64,000 bases of DNA from BJGV01 sp964194745 (GCA_965248035.1 OZ252054.1:1426001-1490000), one strand, 5' to 3'. Numbered from the stretch's first letter, positions 27,816-37,966 are shown. Made by a program: numbers and translations. The notes: a model not told the origin generated them from the letters alone.

Positions 27816-30302
27816 TTAATTTCTCAGTGGCTTGCCTGCCTTTAGCATGTGTTCCACTCGTGCTTGCGTTTTTTCAGTTGCCAGCAGTTCAATAAATGCT
27901 GTGCGTTCCAATTCCAGGAACCAATCTTCGTCTACTAAACTGCCAGGAGTGAGATTGCCGCCACACATGACATACGCGACTTTGCCGCCTATCAAGTAGT
28001 CATGTTCAGAGATGTAGTCGCCCTCTAGCATGTTGACAAGCAGGGATTTTAGGGTGGCTACTCCGGTGGAGCCCGCCACAGGAAATTTACCTGCCCTCAG
28101 CGGTGGACGATAGCCTGCTTCGGCCAACGCAATGGACTGCATCTTGGCGGCGTGGAGCAGCTCGAAACGGTTCATCACTACCTGGTCAGCAGGGCGCAGG
28201 TACCCTAGTTCTTTGGCCTGTTCTGCACTTTTTGCCACCTGGGCTGTAGCGACAATCTTAAAATAATTATTCAGCAACGTAAAAGGATCATCTTCTTTTG
28301 TGTTTTGTGCTGCCCGCAAAGCAAGTTCCTTACAACCGCCACCTGCTGGCAATAACCCTACACCTACTTCCACAAGCCCTATGTAGCTTTCGAGTGTGGC
28401 TACTGTACGGTCACAGTGCATCACAAATTCGCAGCCGCCACCTAAAGCAAGTCCATCCACCGCTGCCACGGTAGGGATCATCGAGTACTTGAGATCTTGT
28501 GACGTCTGCTGGAATTGCGCAATCATAGCCTCAACCTCGGCCAGCTTACCGGCCATTAGTGCATCTGCGAGATTAAGATTGCGGGCGGCTTTAAGTATTG
28601 TAGATTGCGCTGCTTTCTTAAGTTTTTTTGTCAACAGGCTTAATGTAGAAGGCGTGGCGTCATTTTTTAGACGCTCCGTTGCTTTTCGCAAGTTGGCCCC
28701 AGCAGAAAATGGTGGCTCAGTTTGCCAGATCACTAATGAGCGCCAATTGCGCTCTGCTTCGTCTATGGCTTGTTGCATTCCATCTAGTACATCGTTGCCG
28801 ATGGTGTGCATCTTGCTCTTGAAGCTGACTATTGCAATGTCGTCTCCGGTATGCCACATCCTTACTGCATCAGTTTCGAATATGGTTTTGCCGTATTGTG
28901 CTTCCTCACCTAGCACCCGATCGGGAAACAATTGTCGCTGGTATACGGGCAACGTTGAACGCGGACGCTCGGTTTTTGTAGATGGCGCATATGAGCCTGA
29001 CTTTGTATGTACTCCACTGCGTCTCGCTTCAAGCACCCAAGTAGGTAGCGGTGTTGTACTCAGGCTTTTACCTGCGGCGATATCCTCATTGATCCATGCG
29101 GCAATCTCTCTCCATCCTGATGCCTGCCAGATTTCAAATGGACCCTGATTCCAAGCAAAACCCCAGCGGATGGCGAGATCAAGATCACGTGCATTATCTG
29201 CAATCGTAGCAAGATTAACAGCGCAATAATGAAATACATCACGAAATATTGCCCAAAGAAATTGTGCTTGTGAGTGACGATTTTCACGGAGCGCAGCAAG
29301 TTTCTCTACCGGATTTTTGCGCTTAAGCAGTTCCTTGATCTCATCGTCACAGCTGCCCGTAGAAAGGTGATATTTTAGTGTGGAAAGATCAAGTACATGA
29401 ATCTCCTTGCCCACTTTTTGATAGATGCCACTTTTAGTTTTTTGTCCAAGAGAGCCGTTGTCTATTAAGCTTTGTAGCCAATCTGGTACGACAAAAAATC
29501 TATGCCATGGGTCGTCGGGCAGCGTGTCGCGCATGGTGTTGATCACATGTGCTAACGTATCTAACCCCACCAGATCGGCAGTACGGAAAGTGGCGCTCTT
29601 GGGGCGGCCAATCAAGGAACCAGTCAAGGCATCTACTAGATCAAAGCTTAGTCCAAATTCCTTAGCGTAGTGCATGGTTACGAGCATGGAAAACACACCT
29701 ACTCGATTGGCAATGAAATTAGGCGTGTCCTTGGCTCGAATGACTCCCTTACCGAGGTAAGTGACCAAAAATTTTTCCAGATCATCGAGTATTGCAGCAT
29801 CGCTTTCTTCGCAGGCAATCAGCTCTACTAAGTGCATGTAACGTGGTGGATTGAAAAAATGGATGCCACAAAAGCGGTTACGCGAATCTTTTGGAAATGC
29901 TTGCGCCAACTGGTTAATGGAAAGCCCTGAAGTGTTACTCGCAAAAATTGTGTGCGCACCAAGATTTGGCGCAACCTTTTTATACAGCTCGGTTTTCCAT
30001 TCCATACGTTCGGCAATTGCCTCAATCACTATGTCGCAATCCTTGAGCAGCTCAAGATGCTGATCGTAATTGGCGGGTTGGATTTGAGCTGCTTTGGTTG
30101 CGACCGAGAACGGTGCGGGTTGTTGTTTTTTTAGATTTTCCACGGCTTTTGCCACATTGGTGTTGAGGTCGCCCTGTTTCGCCGAGAGCTCAAACAGCAG
30201 CGTTTCAACGTTGGCGTTAACCAGATGTGCAGCGATTTGTGCGCCCATTACTCCCGCACCCAGTACAGCAACTTTGCGCACGATGAAGTTATTGTCGCTC
30301 AA
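27816..30302 (-). CDS. fadB: 3-hydroxyacyl-CoA dehydrogenase / enoyl-CoA hydratase
   Basis: Bifunctional beta-oxidation enzyme of 828 residues with dehydrogenase first and hydratase second, the FadN-like order, opposite to E. coli FadB. The N-terminal Rossmann fold is VAVLGAGVMGAQIAAHLVNA; dehydrogenase signature FCGIHFFNPPRYMHLVE; a second dehydrogenase C-terminal domain around FAWNQGPFEIWQ. Crotonase motifs PPFSAGANL and AAVDGLALGGGCEFVMHCD follow. The gene symbol is by function; fadN is an alternative. Intact. Confidence 0.92.
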   Translation of the reverse strand: MSDNNFIVRKVAVLGAGVMGAQIAAHLVNANVETLLFELSAKQGDLNTNVAKAVENLKKQQPAPFSVATKAAQIQPANYDQHLELLKDCDIVIEAIAERMEWKTELYKKVAPNLGAHTIFASNTSGLSINQLAQAFPKDSRNRFCGIHFFNPPRYMHLVELIACEESDAAILDDLEKFLVTYLGKGVIRAKDTPNFIANRVGVFSMLVTMHYAKEFGLSFDLVDALTGSLIGRPKSATFRTADLVGLDTLAHVINTMRDTLPDDPWHRFFVVPDWLQSLIDNGSLGQKTKSGIYQKVGKEIHVLDLSTLKYHLSTGSCDDEIKELLKRKNPVEKLAALRENRHSQAQFLWAIFRDVFHYCAVNLATIADNARDLDLAIRWGFAWNQGPFEIWQASGWREIAAWINEDIAAGKSLSTTPLPTWVLEARRSGVHTKSGSYAPSTKTERPRSTLPVYQRQLFPDRVLGEEAQYGKTIFETDAVRMWHTGDDIAIVSFKSKMHTIGNDVLDGMQQAIDEAERNWRSLVIWQTEPPFSAGANLRKATERLKNDATPSTLSLLTKKLKKAAQSTILKAARNLNLADALMAGKLAEVEAMIAQFQQTSQDLKYSMIPTVAAVDGLALGGGCEFVMHCDRTVATLESYIGLVEVGVGLLPAGGGCKELALRAAQNTKEDDPFTLLNNYFKIVATAQVAKSAEQAKELGYLRPADQVVMNRFELLHAAKMQSIALAEAGYRPPLRAGKFPVAGSTGVATLKSLLVNMLEGDYISEHDYLIGGKVAYVMCGGNLTPGSLVDEDWFLELERTAFIELLATEKTQARVEHMLKAGKPLRN

Positions 30303-30332
30303 CCTCTTCTCCTGTTTGAACCAGCTCTAACA

Positions 30333-30749
30333 TCATTTCTGCGGCACTATTCGTGGCCTGCGTTTTTCATCTATCACCACATACGTTAGCACTGCCTCAG
30401 TCACTTTTATGCATATTTCTTTACCCCCCTCGCGGGGTCCTCGCTGGGCATACACGGCTACATCCACTGTGATTGAGGTATGCCCTACCTTGATAATTTC
30501 AGCATAAAAGCTAACAAGATCACCAACAAACACGGGTTGCTTGAACACGAAATTATTCACAGCCACTGTGGCCACCCGTCCGCGAGCACGGCGGATCGCC
30601 ATGAGACTACCGGCCATATCTACCTGTGACATTATCCAGCCACCAAACACATCGCCGGCATGGTTGGTGTCCGTTGGCATGGGGACTATGCGCAGTGTCG
30701 GGTCACGGCCTTGTGGCAATGATGTGTGGATTTCTGTGTTGTTACTCAT
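30333..30749 (-). CDS. YciA-type acyl-CoA thioesterase
   Basis: Hotdog-fold thioesterase: MPTDTNHAGDVFGGWIMSQV with the catalytic Asp of NHAGDVFGG, ARGRVATVAVNNFVFKQPV, VGDLVSFYAEIIKVGHTS. Hydrolyses acyl-CoAs and would relieve CoA sequestration within the beta-oxidation operon. Two ATGs compete (30758 and 30749); GAGG is 1 base from the first and 10 from the second, so the second is preferred. Confidence 0.9.
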   Translation of the reverse strand: MSNNTEIHTSLPQGRDPTLRIVPMPTDTNHAGDVFGGWIMSQVDMAGSLMAIRRARGRVATVAVNNFVFKQPVFVGDLVSFYAEIIKVGHTSITVDVAVYAQRGPREGGKEICIKVTEAVLTYVVIDEKRRPRIVPQK

Positions 30750-30811
30750 TTTGGCCATACCTCAATTTTGTTAACAGTTGAACGTTTTTATACGTAGACG
30801 GATAAGTCCTA

Positions 30812-32680
30812 TTAATGTCCTTCGTAGAGCCTACTCACTTCATCCTTGTAACGATCCAGCACTTGTGCCCGCCTCAGTTTCAGGGTGGGCGTTAGCATAC
30901 CATTCTCGACGGTCCACGGCTCTGGTACCAGCGCAGCACGATGTATTTTGGCATAGCCAGGGAACTCGCGTATCTGATGAACAATTCTATCTAGCACGAT
31001 TTCTTCGACCTTGTTGTCTTGTACCAAGTGTCGCAGTTCTGGATCAAGATTATGCTGTGCGGATACGCTTACCCAACTGTTAGAATTGAGAACGACCAGC
31101 ACGCTTAAATATGAGCGCCCTTCCCCAACTAGCATCACTTGCTCAAATAGCGGGTCGCGCAAAATCGCCGTTTCCATATCTACCGGCGGAATTTTCTCAC
31201 CATTGGACGTGACAATGATCTCTTTTATACGCCCGGTAATGGTTACTCTTCCCGTCTCATCGATACGTACCATATCGCCTGAATTAAGCCAGCCGTCCTG
31301 AGTTAATACTGATCTGGTGGCTTCTGGATTGTTCCAGTAACCTAGCATTACGCTGGGACCGTGAATCAGCAACGCATTATTCTCACCGAGTCTTATTTCT
31401 ACGCCGGGAAGGGCACGACCTACGCTGGTGGGGACATTATTCTCAATACTATTGACGCATGCTACGCAGCATTCGGTCATACCGTAACCTTGCAGGATCG
31501 GCAGCCCCAAGCCAATAAACATCCGCGATACGTTACTTGACAAAGCAGCGCCACCACCCATCGCAAGCCGCAACCGCCCGCCTAGCTTGCTCATTACTTC
31601 CCTTGCTACAAGCTTATCCAGAAGTGGCCACAACAGGTGCGAGATTTTCCATGATCCTCGTCGCTGTTGGAACTCGAAGCGACTGTAGCCTACTTCTACC
31701 GCAAGATTGAATATTAGGCGGCTCAGGGCAGATTTCTCCGCAAGTTTGGCATGAATTGCCGCGTGAACTCGTTCATAAACTCGTGGCACCGAAATAAGAA
31801 GTGAGGGGCGAACAGTTACCAAATCTTCTTGTAGCTGCTGGATTGACCGCGCATAAGCAACAGTGACCCCGCTCATTAATGCAAGGTAGTATCCCACTGT
31901 ACGCTCAAACACATGCGAAAGCGGGAGAAACGAGAGGAACAGGTCATCTTGCTGAACTGGCACAACTTGTGAGCAACTATTTACGTTGGTAAGCAAGTTA
32001 TGATGGCTAAGCATCACACCCTTGGGGCGACCGGAAGTGCCAGAGGTATATATGATGGTGGCTAGATCACCTGGATTATGGTTACCGTGCTGCACTTCCC
32101 CAGCTTTTTCAGGCAGCCAATCACGAAGCGCTATCACAGCACCATCATTGACTTTGTCGGAAGTATTTTCAAAAGAATTGATCGTTACGATTCGTAACAG
32201 ACCATTGATTTGATCACGCACCTCATAAAATGTTTTCCACTGTGCCAGATCTTCCAGCAGCAATAATCGGGTGCCAGAATCACGCAGAATATAGACCGCA
32301 TTTTCAGCATGGTCCTCTGCATAAAGTGGTACAACCACGAGTCCTAGCCCTAACACTGCCTGATCGAATATCACCCATTCTGGGCAGTTTCTTAACATTA
32401 CTGCTACTCGGTCACCAGGGACTAGACATTCCTTAGAGAGAGCAACCTGCCAGCGTGCGACTTCTCTATCAATTTGCGCCCAGGTATGGTCGTGCCACCT
32501 TCCAGTTGACTGATCATAATTTCGATAAGCCACCATCTGGGGTGAGCGTCGTACCCGCTCGCTGAATAGACCATCCAGCGTCCTGGCCACCTCTGCCGGG
32601 ATGATACTTGTTATGTTGTTTAGTTCGGTTGTTATGATCGTGTCTCCACAACTTCGTGAAACATGTGTAGCCAGGGTCAA
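30812..32680 (-). CDS. fadD: long-chain acyl-CoA synthetase (AMP-forming)
   Basis: ANL-superfamily ligase activating fatty acids. P-loop YTSGTSGRPKGVMLSH, A5 region LPILQGYGMTECCVAC, hinge and A8 region LNSGDMVRIDETGRVTITGR, Lys-bearing end NGMLTPTLKLRR. 622 residues as annotated from the TTG at 32680, 14 bases after the fadE stop; no ATG lies near the true N-terminus, so the exact start is uncertain by up to ~25 codons. Confidence 0.92.
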   Translation of the reverse strand: MTLATHVSRSCGDTIITTELNNITSIIPAEVARTLDGLFSERVRRSPQMVAYRNYDQSTGRWHDHTWAQIDREVARWQVALSKECLVPGDRVAVMLRNCPEWVIFDQAVLGLGLVVVPLYAEDHAENAVYILRDSGTRLLLLEDLAQWKTFYEVRDQINGLLRIVTINSFENTSDKVNDGAVIALRDWLPEKAGEVQHGNHNPGDLATIIYTSGTSGRPKGVMLSHHNLLTNVNSCSQVVPVQQDDLFLSFLPLSHVFERTVGYYLALMSGVTVAYARSIQQLQEDLVTVRPSLLISVPRVYERVHAAIHAKLAEKSALSRLIFNLAVEVGYSRFEFQQRRGSWKISHLLWPLLDKLVAREVMSKLGGRLRLAMGGGAALSSNVSRMFIGLGLPILQGYGMTECCVACVNSIENNVPTSVGRALPGVEIRLGENNALLIHGPSVMLGYWNNPEATRSVLTQDGWLNSGDMVRIDETGRVTITGRIKEIIVTSNGEKIPPVDMETAILRDPLFEQVMLVGEGRSYLSVLVVLNSNSWVSVSAQHNLDPELRHLVQDNKVEEIVLDRIVHQIREFPGYAKIHRAALVPEPWTVENGMLTPTLKLRRAQVLDRYKDEVSRLYEGH

Positions 32681-32694
32681 GTGGTCGTTATCTT

Positions 32695-34995
32695 CTAGCC
32701 AAAATCTGGTAGGAAGTCGTCTACCATGATCACGCTGCGGCGAAGAGATTTCATTTTCTTTAAAGATTCCGCTTCAGTAGTAGTAATAACGCCCTGATCC
32801 AGCGCCTCGGCAATTTTCTCATCACCCCACGCTGAAACTTGTCCGACTTTAACGGCCGCACGTATTTTAGAATCGGCTACTTTGCATACCTCTACACATT
32901 GTAATGCCAACTCCAGAACTCCAAGTGGTTCGTTAGCAGATGTCGGGACGTAAATACCCGCAGTTAGGCGATCACGTGCATCTCCTGGCGCCATCATTAC
33001 TTTGACAACTTTGTGCCCTAATTCATCTGACGGGGGGGAGAATGATTTGCCCAGAGGAAACACTAGCAATCTCAACTTCCATGCCGCGATACGGACTGGG
33101 AAATTGTCCAGTAGGCCAATGAATGCTAGTTGTATACGATAAAGTGCATCTTGTATTGACCAGTGCAGCAACGGTAAATCGGATGCAGGGCGACCATCGT
33201 CCTCGAATCGCTTTAATGTAGCTGAGCACAAATAAAGCATACTGAGGATATCTCCCAGACGGGCAGAAAGTTTTTCCTTGCGTTTGAGAGAGCCGCCAAG
33301 TATCAGCATGGAGACATCAGCAACCAGCGAAAAAGCAGTGGAGAACCGTGTCAGTTGTCGATAATAGCCCGCGATCTCTACACTGGCGTTGTTGGGTGCG
33401 CTTGCCAGGGATGCGCCGGTTAGTCCATACAGCAAGCAACGCAAACCATTGCTAAAACTGAAAGCGATGTGTCCAATCAATGCCTGATCGAATTCCTTCA
33501 AAGCACGAGCGCTATCACTGTCATTAGCTGCGTGAATTTCTTTAAGCACATAGGGGTGGCAACGTATTGCTCCCTGGCCGAAAATAATCAAACTGCGAGT
33601 GAGAATATTAGCGCCTTCCACCGTAATACCAACAGGGATTTGCTGATAGGCGCGTCCCAGATAATTGTTTGGTCCCATGCAGATTCCCTTACCCCCATGT
33701 ACATCCATCGCGTCATTGATCACTTGGCGAGCTCGTTCGGTAAGATGGTATTTGACGATGGCAGAAACGACCGAGGGTTTTTCACCTAGATCTACTGCGC
33801 CTGCCGTCATTATCCGCGCCGCATCCATCATGTAGGTGTTACCACCAATGCGCGCTAATGCTTCTTCCACACCTTCAAAGCGCCCGATTGGGATCTTAAA
33901 TTGTACCCGCACCATGCAATAGGCGCCGCTGGTACGCGTCGCAAGCTTGGCTCCGCCAACACTGGTCGCAGGTAACGAAATTGAGCGTCCTGCGGCAAGA
34001 CAATTCATTAGCATGCGCCAGCCGTTGCCTACACCCTCACGGCCGCCGATCACCCATTCGATAGGGACGAACACGTCTTTGCCAGTATTCGGGCCGTTCT
34101 GGAATGCAGCGTCGAGTGGGAAATGACGGCGACCGATGGAAACGCCCGGTATATTGGTAGGAATCAATGCTAGCGTAATGCCGAGGTCTTTTTCTTCCCC
34201 AAGTAGTCCATCAGGGTCATAGAGTTTAAATGCAAGGCCCAGTAGCGTTGCTACTGGGCCCAAAGTAATATAGCGTTTTTCCCAGGTAACGCGCATACCC
34301 AGGACGTCCTGCTTGCCATTAAATTCACTGCGGCAGATGACACCCAAATCGGGAATTGCTCCAGCGTCTGATCCAGCATCGGGTCCAGTGAGCGCGAAGC
34401 ACGGTATTTCCAAGCCTTTTGCTAAGCGTGGAAGGTAGTGATTTTTCTGATCTTCCGTGCCGTAATGTAAGAGTAGCTCTGCAGGCCCTAGTGAATTTGG
34501 TACCATTACTGTTACTGCCGCTGTGCCGCTGCGCGAACTGATTTTCATCACCACTTCAGAATGTGCCAGGGCTGAGAAACCGTGGCCGCCATATTGTTTG
34601 GGGATAATCATGCCGAAAAAGCCATTGTCTTTGATGAATTGCCAAACACTAGGCGGAAGGTCATGCAGTTCGCGCGTAATATGCCATTCATCCAGCATCG
34701 CACATAATTGTTCTACCGGGCCATCAAGGAAAGCTTTTTCCTCGACGCTAAGTTGTGGTTTGGGATAAGCTAGCAGCTTATTCCAGTCCGGTTTGCCACT
34801 AAACAGTTCTCCGTCCCACCATACGGTTCCTGCATCTAGAGCTTCTTGTTCAGTTTGCGACACCTGCGGCAGGATTTTCCGATAAAATTTCAATAGGGGG
34901 CTGGAAACAAAAATACGGCGTAGCGGACGGACCAATAAAACAATACCAACAAGGGTAACCAGACCTAGAAACAGAGAAAAAAAGAACTGAACCAT
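32695..34995 (-). CDS. fadE: acyl-CoA dehydrogenase, FadE type
   Basis: Membrane-associated acyl-CoA dehydrogenase (766 residues), first step of beta-oxidation. N-terminal hydrophobic segment MVQFFFSLFLGLVTLVGIVL, then FGMIIPKQYGGHGFSALAH, CFALTGPDAGSDAGAIPD, VHGGKGICMGPNNYLGRAYQ, and the long FadE-specific C-terminal domain. First gene of the fad operon; promoter region 34996-35076 is short. Confidence 0.94.
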   Translation of the reverse strand: MVQFFFSLFLGLVTLVGIVLLVRPLRRIFVSSPLLKFYRKILPQVSQTEQEALDAGTVWWDGELFSGKPDWNKLLAYPKPQLSVEEKAFLDGPVEQLCAMLDEWHITRELHDLPPSVWQFIKDNGFFGMIIPKQYGGHGFSALAHSEVVMKISSRSGTAAVTVMVPNSLGPAELLLHYGTEDQKNHYLPRLAKGLEIPCFALTGPDAGSDAGAIPDLGVICRSEFNGKQDVLGMRVTWEKRYITLGPVATLLGLAFKLYDPDGLLGEEKDLGITLALIPTNIPGVSIGRRHFPLDAAFQNGPNTGKDVFVPIEWVIGGREGVGNGWRMLMNCLAAGRSISLPATSVGGAKLATRTSGAYCMVRVQFKIPIGRFEGVEEALARIGGNTYMMDAARIMTAGAVDLGEKPSVVSAIVKYHLTERARQVINDAMDVHGGKGICMGPNNYLGRAYQQIPVGITVEGANILTRSLIIFGQGAIRCHPYVLKEIHAANDSDSARALKEFDQALIGHIAFSFSNGLRCLLYGLTGASLASAPNNASVEIAGYYRQLTRFSTAFSLVADVSMLILGGSLKRKEKLSARLGDILSMLYLCSATLKRFEDDGRPASDLPLLHWSIQDALYRIQLAFIGLLDNFPVRIAAWKLRLLVFPLGKSFSPPSDELGHKVVKVMMAPGDARDRLTAGIYVPTSANEPLGVLELALQCVEVCKVADSKIRAAVKVGQVSAWGDEKIAEALDQGVITTTEAESLKKMKSLRRSVIMVDDFLPDFG

Positions 34996-35076
34996 AATAT
35001 TTTTCCTGCGTATGCGATGTAAAGTGAGATCATCATACTACCTCATGTCAGCATGGTGAGTCAGAAATATGGATTG

Positions 35077-36093
35077 TTAACCCGTGTGCTTCCGCTGCCT
35101 TGATTTTGAATTTGCCGCACTCTTTAGCCCGCTATCTTGCAAATATTCCAAGACCAGTTGCGGCAAATTTTCTGCAAAGCAATTAAATTCTTTAAATCCT
35201 TTCATAGAGCGCAGCCAAGTGAGCTGTCGTTTTGCCAATTGACGTGTGGCAGCAAGGCCCATTTCTCGCATTTCAGTCAGGCTGATTTCATTGTCCAAAT
35301 ACATCCACACTTGTCGGTAGCCGACACAACGCATCGATGGGGTCTCGGCTTCAAGCCCAAATTTATCCCGGACAGCACGGACTTCGCCGATCAATCCTAG
35401 TTCCAGCATTTCTTCGAAGCGATTTGCTATGCGCTGATGCAGAACTTCGCGATCATCCGGAATCAGGGCGATGCTGCTTACACGATAAGGAAGATATACA
35501 TATCTGGGTTTTTTCAGCAGTTCCGACATAGGTTTATCGGTAAGGTAATATACTTCCAATGCACGTTGGATGCGCTGGCTATCGGTGGGTTGGATACGCG
35601 CAGCGATGGCTGGGTCGAGCTGTTGTAACTCCTTGTGCATTTCAGGCCAGCCGTTTTCTTCGGCCTTGGTATCAATCACCATACGCACGCCCATGTCGGC
35701 AGGTGGAAGCTCAGACAGCCCTTCTAGCAGTGCCCGGAAATAAAGCATGGTACCGCCAACTAGTAGTGGAATTTTGCTGTGCTCGGTAATCTCTCGCATT
35801 GCAACCAACGCATCATCTCGGAACCGTGCAGCAGAATAACGCTCATGTGGTTCGATCAGATTGATAAGGTGGTGCGGCACTGCTGCCAATGTTTTCGCAC
35901 TTGGCTTGGCGGTGCCAATGTCCATACCTCGGTAGACCTGGGCAGAATCCACACTAATGATTTCTACCGATAAATGGTTGGCGATTTCCAGTGTGATACT
36001 GCTTTTCCCGCTGGCAGTGGGACCCATCAAAAAAATAGCGGGTGGGTAGTTCACAACTTTCTTAGTTTTACGTTGTAGAGGTAGAGTTTTCAT
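35077..36093 (-). CDS. miaA: tRNA dimethylallyltransferase
   Basis: Prenylates A37 of tRNAs reading UNN codons. Walker A LMGPTASGKSSITLEIA, EIISVDSAQVYRGMDIGTAKP, LLVGGTMLYFRALLEG, TRQLAKRQLTWLRSM near the C-terminus. 338 residues with a ~12-residue basic extension before the usual start. Stands between the fad operon and the HNH gene; intact. Confidence 0.96.
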   Translation of the reverse strand: MKTLPLQRKTKKVVNYPPAIFLMGPTASGKSSITLEIANHLSVEIISVDSAQVYRGMDIGTAKPSAKTLAAVPHHLINLIEPHERYSAARFRDDALVAMREITEHSKIPLLVGGTMLYFRALLEGLSELPPADMGVRMVIDTKAEENGWPEMHKELQQLDPAIAARIQPTDSQRIQRALEVYYLTDKPMSELLKKPRYVYLPYRVSSIALIPDDREVLHQRIANRFEEMLELGLIGEVRAVRDKFGLEAETPSMRCVGYRQVWMYLDNEISLTEMREMGLAATRQLAKRQLTWLRSMKGFKEFNCFAENLPQLVLEYLQDSGLKSAANSKSRQRKHTG

Positions 36094-36120
36094 TGGTGAG
36101 CGGGGAAGACAAATTCAGCC

Positions 36121-36516
36121 TTATATTGAAAACCTATTTTTTTCTTTGAGCAAGGCTTTAAGTTCGGCGAATGGTCGATGGACAGCTTGTGATCCCAATT
36201 CATTACCAGACTCTGGTTTACCACTTTCAGCATTATCCAAATGCCGGGCATGCTCATTCTCATGACAGTAAATACATAGTAGCTCCCAATTGTTGCCATC
36301 GGACGGATTATTGTCGTGGTTGTGATCCCTGTGATGCACCGTAAGGGATTGAACGTTCTCACGGGTAAATTCGCGCGCGCAGCGTCCACAGATCCACGGA
36401 TAAATTCTAAGCGCTAACTCGCGGTAAGTTGTCTCCCGTTGTTCCCGGTTACGCCGGGCTTCAGCAACAATCCGGTTCAGCTTGTTGCGATCTGGCGGAG
36501 TCGTTTTAGATGGCAT
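36121..36516 (-). CDS. YajD-like HNH nuclease domain protein
   Basis: 131 residues with the HNH/zinc motif CGRCAREF ... LTVHHRDHNHDNNPSDGNNW ... LLCIYCHENEHAR as in E. coli YajD. Nuclease activity is predicted from the fold. Its 5' third (from 36383) is part of the 1.4-kb duplicated unit, so a truncated copy reappears at 37778-37966. Convergent with nothing; divergent from the DAHP synthase. Confidence 0.88.
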   Translation of the reverse strand: MPSKTTPPDRNKLNRIVAEARRNREQRETTYRELALRIYPWICGRCAREFTRENVQSLTVHHRDHNHDNNPSDGNNWELLCIYCHENEHARHLDNAESGKPESGNELGSQAVHRPFAELKALLKEKNRFSI

Positions 36517-37786
36517 GGGGTAGTGAGCAAGTCAAAAATTTTTCCTGGAGAACGCTCTTACACCAGAAATTACGATTAAACGCCATATTCAATTGCATGG
36601 CAAGTGGTGGTTGTTTCAGTTAGAATTTGCTTACTTTGTAACTTGCACTACTGTACTTGTGTGTCGATTCTGACAATACCACTCTATGATTCTCATCCTG
36701 ACCCCAGACGCACGCGCTGATAGCCCTGAATACAAGCAGTTAATGGCACATCTTGCCAACCTGCCGGGTATTTCCACACGCGTACATTTCGAAACTGGCG
36801 TTGAACAGACGCTTACAGAGGTATATTTGATTGGCAGCACCAAAGCGCTACCCATCGAAGATATGCAAAGCTTGCCTTGCGTCGATAAGGTGGTGCGGAT
36901 TTCGGAGGTGTATCGTGTTCTCGGACGGCACAAGAATGACGACCGCCCCACTTATTTCGATTACAACGGAGTATGTTTCGGCCAGGATACGCTTAATGTG
37001 TTCGCCGGATTGTGTGCAGTGGATACGCAGGAACATGTCGAAATCATGATGAAAGCGTTGCACGACCATGATCTAATCTGTGCCCGAATGGGAGCCTATA
37101 AGCCGCGTACCAGCCCGTATTCGTTTCAGGGCCATGGCAAGGATTGTCTGCCTTACGTTTTCGATCTGGCTGGAAAATATGGAATCAAGGTTATCGCCAT
37201 GGAAATCACCCACGAATCCCACGTCGATGAAATTCACGAGGCACTTGATCGGGCCGGCAATCCCACCGGTGTAATGCTACAGATTGGAACCCGCAACACG
37301 CAAAATTTTGAGCTACTGAAAATCGTTGGGCGCCAGCAGGATTTCCCAGTACTGATTAAACGCGGTTTCGGCATCACTTTGGACGAGTCGCTTAATGCTG
37401 CAGAATACCTGGCTTCCGAGGGAAACCGCAAGGTGGTGTTTGGCCTGCGCGGGATGAAAACCAACACCGCTGACCCTCACCGTAATTTCGTGGATTTTGC
37501 TCATGTGCCAGTGATTAAGCGCCTAACGCGCATGCCAGTGTGTATTGACCCTTCACATTCAGTGGGTGCGCGCACTTGTTCGCCAGACGGCATACTTGAT
37601 ATCATGCAAGTCACCGCTCAAGGCGTGATCGCGGGTGCCAACATGATCCTGGCGGATTTTCATCCAGTACCGAGCAAGGCACTGGTGGATGGACCGCAAG
37701 CACTAACGATTAAAGAGTTGCCACATTTTCTAGAAGACATTTCCATCGCCCGCAGGGCCTACGAACAACGCGCAGCCCTAGTCAAA
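36383..37786. repeat. tandem duplication, copy A (1404 bp)
   Basis: Copy A of a direct repeat with period 1450. It begins inside the HNH gene at ...CGTCCACAG and ends inside the DAHP synthase at ...CTAGTCAAA. I find no difference from copy B by eye. Confidence 0.93.
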
Positions 37787-37819
37787 AGGATAGGCGGAAG
37801 TACCGTTTATCCTGACTGA
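36686..37819 (+). CDS. AroF-type DAHP synthase, copy A with altered C-terminus
   Basis: 3-deoxy-7-phosphoheptulonate synthase of the type I-beta group: N-terminal ferredoxin-like regulatory segment (~90 residues), then the barrel with ICARMGAYKPRTSPYSFQG, VMLQIGTRNTQNFELLK, VLIKRGFGITLDE, CIDPSHSVGARTC, ILADFHPVPSKALVDGPQAL. First step of the shikimate pathway. Identical to copy B through residue 367 (...AALVKR). It then ends IGGSTVYPD because the duplication junction replaced the native end YLDA. Probably still active since the end is not catalytic. Confidence 0.9.
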   Translation: MILILTPDARADSPEYKQLMAHLANLPGISTRVHFETGVEQTLTEVYLIGSTKALPIEDMQSLPCVDKVVRISEVYRVLGRHKNDDRPTYFDYNGVCFGQDTLNVFAGLCAVDTQEHVEIMMKALHDHDLICARMGAYKPRTSPYSFQGHGKDCLPYVFDLAGKYGIKVIAMEITHESHVDEIHEALDRAGNPTGVMLQIGTRNTQNFELLKIVGRQQDFPVLIKRGFGITLDESLNAAEYLASEGNRKVVFGLRGMKTNTADPHRNFVDFAHVPVIKRLTRMPVCIDPSHSVGARTCSPDGILDIMQVTAQGVIAGANMILADFHPVPSKALVDGPQALTIKELPHFLEDISIARRAYEQRAALVKRIGGSTVYPD

Positions 37820-37966
37820 CGATTGCGCATAACGTCCACAGATCCACGGATAAATTCTAAGCGCTAACTCGCGGTAAGTTGTCTCCCGTTGTTCCCGGTT
37901 ACGCCGGGCTTCAGCAACAATCCGGTTCAGCTTGTTGCGATCTGGCGGAGTCGTTTTAGATGGCAT
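37778..37966 (-). pseudogene. truncated second copy of the HNH gene
   Basis: First 45 residues identical to the intact YajD-like protein (MPSKTTPPDRNKLNRIVAEA... to PWICGR), then junction-derived residues YAQSSVRINGTSAYPFD. The HHRDHNH motif and the second zinc-ligand pair are lost, so no nuclease. Overlaps the end of DAHP synthase copy A antisense. Confidence 0.92.
37787..37832. other. 46-bp junction between duplicate copies
   Basis: 37793-37827 matches 39915-39949 within btuF at 32 of 35 positions (GGCGGA-GT-CCGTTTATCC..., mismatches at three sites). The btuF locus therefore contributed to, or lay next to, the duplication breakpoint. Confidence 0.8.

Noticed and set aside
28396..29148. 250-codon plus-strand frame inside fadB
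   Set aside because: Antisense shadow of a confidently identified beta-oxidation gene; Ser/Arg-rich shadow composition and no ribosome site.
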